Below are positions 7,913 to 11,891 of a stretch of 11,891 nucleotides of DNA, piece after piece (position 1 is the stretch's first letter; each line of letters starts with the position of its first letter). The notes under the pieces were generated by a model. It saw only the letters and a list, made by a program, of their open reading frames with translations, did not search any database and had not been told where the DNA came from. The translations under genes and the position numbers were made by a program. The stretch is from Dongia_A sp044226685 (GTDB taxonomy: Bacteria; Pseudomonadota; Alphaproteobacteria; Dongiales; Dongiaceae). The DNA is taken from NCBI GenBank assembly GCA_044226685.1, contig JBGAGP010000144.1:1-11891 (forward strand), in the 5' to 3' direction.

Positions 7913-7941
7913 TTGCTCTTGAGTTCAAATGATAGTATTAA
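7913..7941 (+). promoter_or_regulatory. Candidate sigma-70 promoter for mdh
   Basis: TTGCTC (7913-7918) and TATTAA (7936-7941) are 17 bases apart in the AT-richest patch of the 148-bp zapE-mdh gap. Matches to consensus are three and four of six. A short inverted repeat, ATTG-N4-CAAT (7955-7966), sits where a regulator or start-site complex would lie. The mdh ATG is 85 bases after the -10, giving a fairly long leader. Confidence 0.35.
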
Positions 7942-8026
7942 CACAAGACCTAGTATTGTGCGCAATGGGCCAATCCGCACTGCCGGAACTGGCGGTAGCG
8001 ATGCGTAATCAGGTTTCGGGTCGTTA

Positions 8027-8992
8027 ATGGCACGCAAGAAAATCGCCCTCGTCGGGGCCGGACAAATCGGTGGCACTCTCGCCCTTCTGGCCGGCCTGAA
8101 GGATCTCGGTGACGTCGTCCTGTTCGACGTCGTCGAAGGCGTGCCGCAGGGCAAGGGCCTCGACATCGCCCAGGCCGCCCCGGTCGAAGGTTTCGACGCC
8201 ACCTATCTTGGCGCCAACAAATATGACGCGCTGAAGGGCGCCGACGTGGTGATCGTCACCGCCGGCATCCCGCGCAAGCCCGGCATGTCGCGCGACGACC
8301 TCATCGCCACCAACGCGAAGGTCGTCGACACCGTCGGCAAGAACATCAAGAAGTATTGCCCCAAGGCCTTCGTCATCGTCATCACCAATCCGCTCGACGT
8401 GATGGTGTATGTGATGCAGGAGGCCTCCGGCCTGCCGGCCAGCCGCGTGGTCGGCATGGCGGGCGTGCTGGATTCGGCGCGCTTCCGCCGTTTCCTGGCG
8501 GATGAATTCAAGGTCTCGGTCGAGGACGTGACGGCCTTCGTGCTCGGCGGCCATGGCGACACCATGGTGCCGCTGGTGCGCTATTCGACGGTCGCCGGCA
8601 TCCCGCTGCCCGATCTGATCAAGATGGGCTGGACCTCCAAGGAAAAGATCGATGCGATCGTGCAGCGCACCCGCGACGGCGGCGCCGAGATCGTCAACCT
8701 GCTGAAGACCGGCTCGGCGTTCTACGCCCCGGCTTCCTCCGCCATCCAGATGGCGGAATCCTATCTCAAGGACAAGCGGCGAGTTCTGCCCTGTGCCGCC
8801 ATGCTGAATGGCGAATACGGGGTGAAAGGGCTCTATGTCGGCGTGCCGGTGATCATCGGCGCGAACGGCGTGGAGAAAGTGGTCGAGATCGAACTGAACA
8901 AGGCCGAGAAGGCCATGTTCGACAAGTCGGTCGCGGCCGTTAGGGGCCTCATCGATGTGGTGAGGAAGCTTCAAAGAGGAGAGAAACAATGA
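8027..8992 (+). CDS. mdh: Malate dehydrogenase (NAD, lactate-dehydrogenase-like type)
   Basis: This 321-residue enzyme converts malate to oxaloacetate with NAD. The nucleotide-binding loop is GAGQIGG (residues 10-16), and Asp34 after strand two indicates NAD rather than NADP. Arg83 and Arg89 (GIPRKPGMSR) and Arg152 bind the dicarboxylate; Arg83 selects malate over lactate. Asp149 and His176 (GGHGD) form the catalytic pair. Length and sequence fit the LDH-like Mdh usual in alphaproteobacteria. The ribosome site before the ATG is weak (GGG at 8018-8020). The last codons contain a very strong Shine-Dalgarno sequence that serves the overlapping small gene downstream. sucC follows after a 271-bp structured gap beyond that small gene. 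Confidence 0.97.
   Translation: MARKKIALVGAGQIGGTLALLAGLKDLGDVVLFDVVEGVPQGKGLDIAQAAPVEGFDATYLGANKYDALKGADVVIVTAGIPRKPGMSRDDLIATNAKVVDTVGKNIKKYCPKAFVIVITNPLDVMVYVMQEASGLPASRVVGMAGVLDSARFRRFLADEFKVSVEDVTAFVLGGHGDTMVPLVRYSTVAGIPLPDLIKMGWTSKEKIDAIVQRTRDGGAEIVNLLKTGSAFYAPASSAIQMAESYLKDKRRVLPCAAMLNGEYGVKGLYVGVPVIIGANGVEKVVEIELNKAEKAMFDKSVAAVRGLIDVVRKLQRGEKQ
8976..8983 (+). promoter_or_regulatory. Strong ribosome binding site for the Lys/Ala microprotein
   Basis: GAGGAGAG inside the last codons of mdh includes GAGGAG (8976-8981), seven bases before the ATG at 8989. It is among the best-placed ribosome sites in the window and is the main support for translation of the overlapping small gene. In the mdh frame it is read within the LQRGEKQ tail. 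Confidence 0.75.
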
Positions 8993-9090
8993 CGAGTATC
9001 GCTTTGGCGGCCAAGAAGGCTGCGAAGAAGAAGAGCGCGAAGAAGGCCGCTGCGAAGAAGCCGGCCAAGAAGAAGGCCAAGAAGAAGTAG
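8989..9090 (+). CDS. Lysine/alanine-rich histone-H1-like microprotein (33 aa)
   Basis: The start ATG overlaps the mdh TGA (ATGA) and follows a strong ribosome site, so translation is probably coupled to mdh. The 33 residues hold 15 Lys and 11 Ala, no acidic residue and only one Pro. After a short MTSIALAA head, the rest is KK/KKK blocks spaced by Ala, Ser or Pro (AAKKPAKKKA type). This is the composition of histone H1 C-terminal tails and bacterial H1-like DNA-binding proteins, so binding to DNA or RNA is likely; a specific function is unknown. Lysine is encoded by AAG throughout, and this low-complexity run could also arise by repeat expansion. It may be missed by gene callers because of its length. 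Confidence 0.68.
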   Translation: MTSIALAAKKAAKKKSAKKAAAKKPAKKKAKKK

Positions 9091-9121
9091 GCCTTCCCGA
9101 TTCGCTTCTAGCAATCGGCTA

Positions 9122-9248
9122 GCGACGGCGGCAGTCCCGACCGCCTACCTCCAAAGGTCGATACGGGCCCCAAAAGGCTTGAACCGGCTGACGAGTTGGG
9201 TAAAGTTGGTTTGCTGCATCACAGCAATCCCTGGACTGCCGCTGTCGC
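9122..9248. other. 127-nt structured element closed by a 16-bp inverted repeat
   Basis: GCGACGGCGGCAGTCC (9122-9137) is the reverse complement of GGACTGCCGCTGTCGC (9233-9248) except at one position, which still forms a G-U pair if + strand RNA folds. The enclosed 95 nt can form three more hairpins: CGACC/GGTCG (9138-9142 with 9156-9160); CCCAA/TTGGG (9169-9173 with 9196-9200) extended by CTTG/CGAG (9178-9181 with 9192-9195); and TTGCTG/CAGCAA (9211-9216 with 9222-9227), lengthened by GG/CC past a mismatch. The result is a closing stem with three arms. It has no long ORF on the + strand and I recognise no known riboswitch or small RNA. Alternatives are a leader element of sucC, a free small RNA on either strand, or a small non-autonomous transposon (MITE); no flanking target duplication is obvious. 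Confidence 0.55.
9179..9206 (+). promoter_or_regulatory. Candidate promoter for sucCD(A)
   Basis: TTGAAC (9179-9184) and TAAAGT (9201-9206) are 16 bases apart, each with four of six matches to consensus. It lies inside the structured element, so it would exclude the 5' arm of the closing stem from a sucC transcript starting here. Tentative. Confidence 0.22.
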
Positions 9249-9256
9249 CCGCTTTC

Positions 9257-9293
9257 CTCCAAGTCTAAGCGACTGATCCATAAAGACCTGGAG
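9257..9293. other. Second hairpin in the mdh-sucC gap
   Basis: CTCCA (9257-9261) pairs with TGGAG (9289-9293) and GTCT (9263-9266) pairs with AGAC (9284-9287), separated by one A-C mismatch, around a 17-nt loop. It begins eight bases after the larger element. No T tract follows on the + strand. The remaining 68 bases to the sucC ATG show no further clear structure, only the GAGG ribosome site at 9351-9354. Confidence 0.4.
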
Positions 9294-9361
9294 ACGGGGT
9301 TTCGGCAGATGCATCGCGCATCATGGCGTCGCTTCCCGCGGCGCAGTAACGAGGCCCGTAC

Positions 9362-10528
9362 ATGAACATCCACGAATATCAGGCGAAGGGGCTGCTCGCC
9401 AAATTCGGCGTCGGCACCCTGTCCGGCCATGTCGCCTATACCGCCGACGAGGCGGTCGAGGCCGCCCAGAAGCTGGGCGGCTCGGTCTGGGTCGTGAAGG
9501 CGCAGATCCACGCCGGCGGCCGCGGCAAGGGCGGCGGCGTCAAGGTGGTGAAGTCGCTCGATGACGTGCGCGAGACCGCCAGGCGCATGATCGGCATGAA
9601 CCTGGTGACGCACCAGACCGGGCCCAAGGGCAAGCTGGTCAAGCGCATCTACGTGGAGAGCGGCTGCGACATCAAGCGCGAGCTCTATCTCGGCATGCTG
9701 GTCGACCGCGCCAGCTCGCGCATCACCATCATGGCCTCGACCGAGGGCGGCGTCGAAATCGAAGAGGTCGCCGCCAAGCATCCGGAAAAGATCCTGAAGG
9801 TCGCGGTCGACCCGGCGGCCGGCATCCAGGCCTTCCATGCCCGCAAGATCGCCTTCGGCCTCGGCCTCGAGGGCAACCAGGTCGGGTCCTGCATCAAGTT
9901 CATCACCGCGATGTACAAGGCCTTCGTCGACCTCGACTGCTCGATCGTCGAGATCAACCCGCTGGTGGTGACCGGGGCCGGCGACGTCATCGCCCTCGAT
10001 GCCAAGATGAACTTCGACGACAACGCGCTGTTCCGCCACAAGGACGTGGAGGCGATGCGCGACGAGGACGAGGAGGACCCGGCGGAACTCGAGGCCGGCA
10101 AGCACAACCTCAACTACATCAAGCTCGACGGCAATATCGGCTGCATGGTCAACGGCGCCGGATTGGCCATGGCCACCATGGACATCATCAAGCTTTATGG
10201 CGGCGCGCCGGCCAACTTCCTCGATGTCGGCGGCGGCGCCACCAAGGAGCGCGTCACCACCGCGTTCAAGATCATCCTGTCGGATGCCAACGTCGAGGGC
10301 ATCCTGGTCAACATCTTCGGCGGCATCATGCGCTGCGACGTCATCGCCGAGGGCGTGATCGCCGCGGCGCGCGAGGTCAGCCTGCACGTGCCCCTGGTGG
10401 TGCGCCTCGAAGGCACCAATGTGGAGCTGGGCAAGAAGATCCTGGCGCAATCGGGCCTGCCGATCCTCAGCGCCGACAATCTGGCGGATGCCGCCGAAAA
10501 GATTGTCAAAGCCGTGAAGGAGGCCTGA
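9362..10528 (+). CDS. sucC: Succinyl-CoA synthetase (ADP-forming) beta subunit
   Basis: This 388-residue subunit, the same length as E. coli SucC, binds nucleotide and succinate in the enzyme that interconverts succinyl-CoA and succinate with substrate-level phosphorylation. It opens MNIHEYQAK, followed by the ATP-grasp segment GGRGKGGGVKV. Asn199 and Asp213 are the metal ligands at the same numbers as in E. coli. The C-terminal CoA-ligase domain carries NIFGGIMRCDVIAEG. GAGG (9351-9354) is a good ribosome site for the ATG. The stop is three bases before the sucD start, and AAGGAGG (10517-10523) in its last codons is the sucD ribosome site, so the two subunits are coupled. Confidence 0.97.
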   Translation: MNIHEYQAKGLLAKFGVGTLSGHVAYTADEAVEAAQKLGGSVWVVKAQIHAGGRGKGGGVKVVKSLDDVRETARRMIGMNLVTHQTGPKGKLVKRIYVESGCDIKRELYLGMLVDRASSRITIMASTEGGVEIEEVAAKHPEKILKVAVDPAAGIQAFHARKIAFGLGLEGNQVGSCIKFITAMYKAFVDLDCSIVEINPLVVTGAGDVIALDAKMNFDDNALFRHKDVEAMRDEDEEDPAELEAGKHNLNYIKLDGNIGCMVNGAGLAMATMDIIKLYGGAPANFLDVGGGATKERVTTAFKIILSDANVEGILVNIFGGIMRCDVIAEGVIAAAREVSLHVPLVVRLEGTNVELGKKILAQSGLPILSADNLADAAEKIVKAVKEA

Positions 10529-10531
10529 GTC

Positions 10532-11413
10532 ATGGCGGTTCTGATCGGCAAGGACACCAAGGTCATCTGCCAGGGCTTCACCGGGGCCCAGGGCACCTTC
10601 CACTCGGAGCAGGCGATCGCCTACGGCACCCGCATGGTGGGCGGCGTCACCCCGGGCAAGGGCGGCACCAAGCACCTCGACCTGCCCGTGTTCGACACGG
10701 TGGCCGAGGCGGTGGCCAAGACCGGCGCCAATGCCAGCGTCATCTACGTGCCGCCGCCGTTCGCGGCCGATGCCATCCTGGAGGCGATCGATGCCGGGGT
10801 GGATCTGGCGGTCTGCATCACCGAAGGCATCCCCGTCCTCGACATGGTCAAGGTGAAGCGGGCGCTGGCCGGCAGCCGCACCCGCCTGGTCGGGCCGAAC
10901 TGCCCCGGGGTCATCACCCCCGGCGAGTGCAAGATCGGCATCATGCCGGGACATATTCACAAGCGGGGCAAGATCGGCATTGTTTCCCGTTCCGGCACGC
11001 TTACCTATGAGGCGCAAGATCGTGGCGCAGACCACTGGCGGCCGCCTGGGCCAGACCACCTGCATCGGCATTGGTGGCGACCCGGTTAACGGCACCAATT
11101 TCGTTGACTGTTTGGAAATGTTCTTGGGCGACGATGAAACCCAGGGAATCGTCATGATCGGCGAAATCGGCGGCACCGCCGAGGAAGACGCCGCCGATTT
11201 CCTGAAACAAGAACGGCGTAAGAAGCCAGTGGTCGGCTTCATCGCCGGGGTCCGCCCCGCCGGGCCGCCGCATGGGTCATGCGGGGGCGATCATCTCCGG
11301 CGGCAAAGGGTGGCGCCGGCGACAAGATTGCCGCGATGAAATCGGCCGGCATTCATGTCGCGGATTCGCCCGCCAGCCTCGGCTCGACCATGCTGAAGGC
11401 GATGGGGCGGTAG
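10532..11413 (+). CDS. sucD: Succinyl-CoA synthetase alpha subunit, interrupted by three frameshifts
   Basis: The reading frame is correct from the ATG to TYEA (gcg at 11012-11014), covering the CoA-binding domain and GPNCPGVITPGECKIG. Seven extra bases (11015-11021) then shift to VAQTTGRLGQTTC and GEIGGTAEEDAADF. About two bases are missing at 11252/11253 (GVTAPPG expected, codon for Thr lost), after which RRMGHAGAIISGGKG follows, including the phosphorylated active-site His (codon 11278-11280). One extra G within 11308-11310 restores the original frame to GAGDKIAAMKSAG and the TAG at 11411-11413. Net change is +6, so the intact gene would encode about 291 residues, normal for SucD. As written, translation stops at 11089 after 185 residues. 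Because every piece is well conserved, sequence error is more likely than a dead gene. Confidence 0.9.
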
Positions 11414-11425
11414 GGTTGCTGCCGG

Positions 11426-11451
11426 CGCGCGCCCGGTTGTGGCGGCGCGCG
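11426..11451 (+). other. GC hairpin between sucD and sucA
   Basis: CGCGCGCC (11426-11433) pairs with GGCGCGCG (11444-11451) across a 10-nt loop, 13 bases after the sucD stop. No T tract follows, so it is not a clear terminator; it could stabilise the upstream mRNA end or attenuate sucA. The rest of the 178-bp gap (11414-11591) shows no gene. It lies in the error-prone end of the window. Confidence 0.35.
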
Positions 11452-11591
11452 GGGACGGCGGCTCATCAAGGGGCGGATCGAGTTCGCGTGGATCGGGCGC
11501 GGACGCCCCGCCTTCCTGGGAAAGCTGGAGTTGAGGGCCGTCGCCCGATCGCGGTCCTGAGCCCAAGGAAGCGACCAAAGGCAAGCCATCC

Positions 11592-11891
11592 ATGAGTGCA
11601 AATCCGGCGAGCGTCCTGTCCGGCCCCAACGGGCCGTTCCTCGAAGAGCTCTACGCGCGCTATCTCGAGCATCCCGAGGCCGTCGACCCGTCCTGGCGCA
11701 AGTTCTTCGCCGAATTGCAGGACGAGAATGAGCTTGCGCTCAACGACATCCGCGGCCACCTGGGCGCCGCGCAACTACAACGTCGAGATCGCCCGCGAGG
11801 ACGGCAACGGCCATGACGGCGTCCATGCCGAGGAGGGCGTGGTCGGCGCACCGCCCGGCCGCAGGACCTGAAGCGCGCCGCGCGCGACAGC
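11592..11891 (+). CDS. sucA: 2-oxoglutarate dehydrogenase E1 component, N-terminal fragment with two frameshifts
   Basis: The opening GPNGPFLEELYARYLEHPEAVDPSWRKFFAEL is the classic SucA N terminus, the segment that docks E1 to the E2 core in the complex making succinyl-CoA from 2-oxoglutarate. The frame is right to DIRG (11756). Two bases are then missing at about 11757, and the protein continues as ATWAPRNYNVEIARED in another frame. One more base is missing between about 11848 and 11861, after which QDLKRAARDS runs in the original frame to the window end. Net change is -3. As written, translation stops soon after 11756. The catalytic thiamine-diphosphate region lies beyond the window. The ATG is preceded by AAAGG (11577-11581). 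Confidence 0.88.

Noticed and set aside
9121..9240. tRNA gene in the mdh-sucC gap
   Set aside because: A GGTTCAAGCC-like string exists on the minus strand, but no acceptor, D and anticodon arms line up with it.
9119..11242. 707-codon open frame on the minus strand opposite sucC and sucD
   Set aside because: It is the antisense shadow of highly conserved sucC and sucD in GC-rich DNA; the translation is rich in His, Asp, Ala, Arg and Val with no recognisable domain.
11015..11310. Programmed ribosomal frameshifting in sucD
   Set aside because: No slippery heptamer is seen, a 7-nt insertion and 2-nt deletion are not the usual programmed events, and sucD is not known to use recoding.
1..11891. 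CRISPR array, insertion sequence, phage genes, rRNA or defence system
   Set aside because: No regularly spaced repeats, transposase, integrase, phage-type genes or rRNA segments were seen; the coding content is housekeeping.

Overview
This window is a stretch of chromosome from a GC-rich alphaproteobacterium. Every recognisable gene is on the + strand and nearly all are central carbon metabolism. The mch-like gene of the ethylmalonyl-CoA pathway, an sdhCDAB operon, and the order zapE-mdh-sucC-sucD-sucA suggest a Rhodospirillales-type organism. That placement is an inference from gene content and order, not a species call.

Layout. 1-1059: mesaconyl-CoA hydratase (mch). 1060-1254: regulatory gap with a hairpin over the mch stop, a perfect TTAA-N7-TTAA (CtrA-type) box and a possible promoter. 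1255-4700: sdhC-sdhD-sdhA-sdhB, tightly packed. 4701-4924: gap with several GC hairpins. 4925-6478: an unrecognised lipoprotein, closed by an excellent intrinsic terminator at 6509-6548. 6676-7878: zapE (AFG1-type ATPase). 7879-8026: AT-richer gap with a promoter candidate. 8027-8992: malate dehydrogenase. 8989-9090: a 33-residue Lys/Ala microprotein overlapping the end of mdh. 9091-9361: a structured non-coding gap. 9362-10528: sucC. 10532-11413: sucD, broken by three indels. 11592-11891: the 5' end of sucA, broken by two indels and cut off by the window edge.

The metabolic genes fit together. Mch acts in the pathway that turns acetyl-CoA into glyoxylate and succinyl-CoA. Succinyl-CoA synthetase (SucCD) interconverts succinyl-CoA and succinate, succinate dehydrogenase (SdhCDAB) makes fumarate, and Mdh makes oxaloacetate. 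SucA, the E1 subunit of 2-oxoglutarate dehydrogenase, starts the step that feeds succinyl-CoA in.

Most of the window is ordinary housekeeping sequence. Two places deserve attention. First, the mdh-sucC interval holds a strongly translated-looking lysine-rich microprotein, then a 127-nt element closed by a 16-bp inverted repeat, with internal hairpins and a second hairpin just after it. I cannot match this to a known RNA or mobile element. Second, five frameshifts are crowded into the last ~900 bases while the first 11 kb has none. That looks more like a local sequence-quality problem than gene decay, but one of them is a 7-nt insertion that copies a nearby repeated 9-mer.
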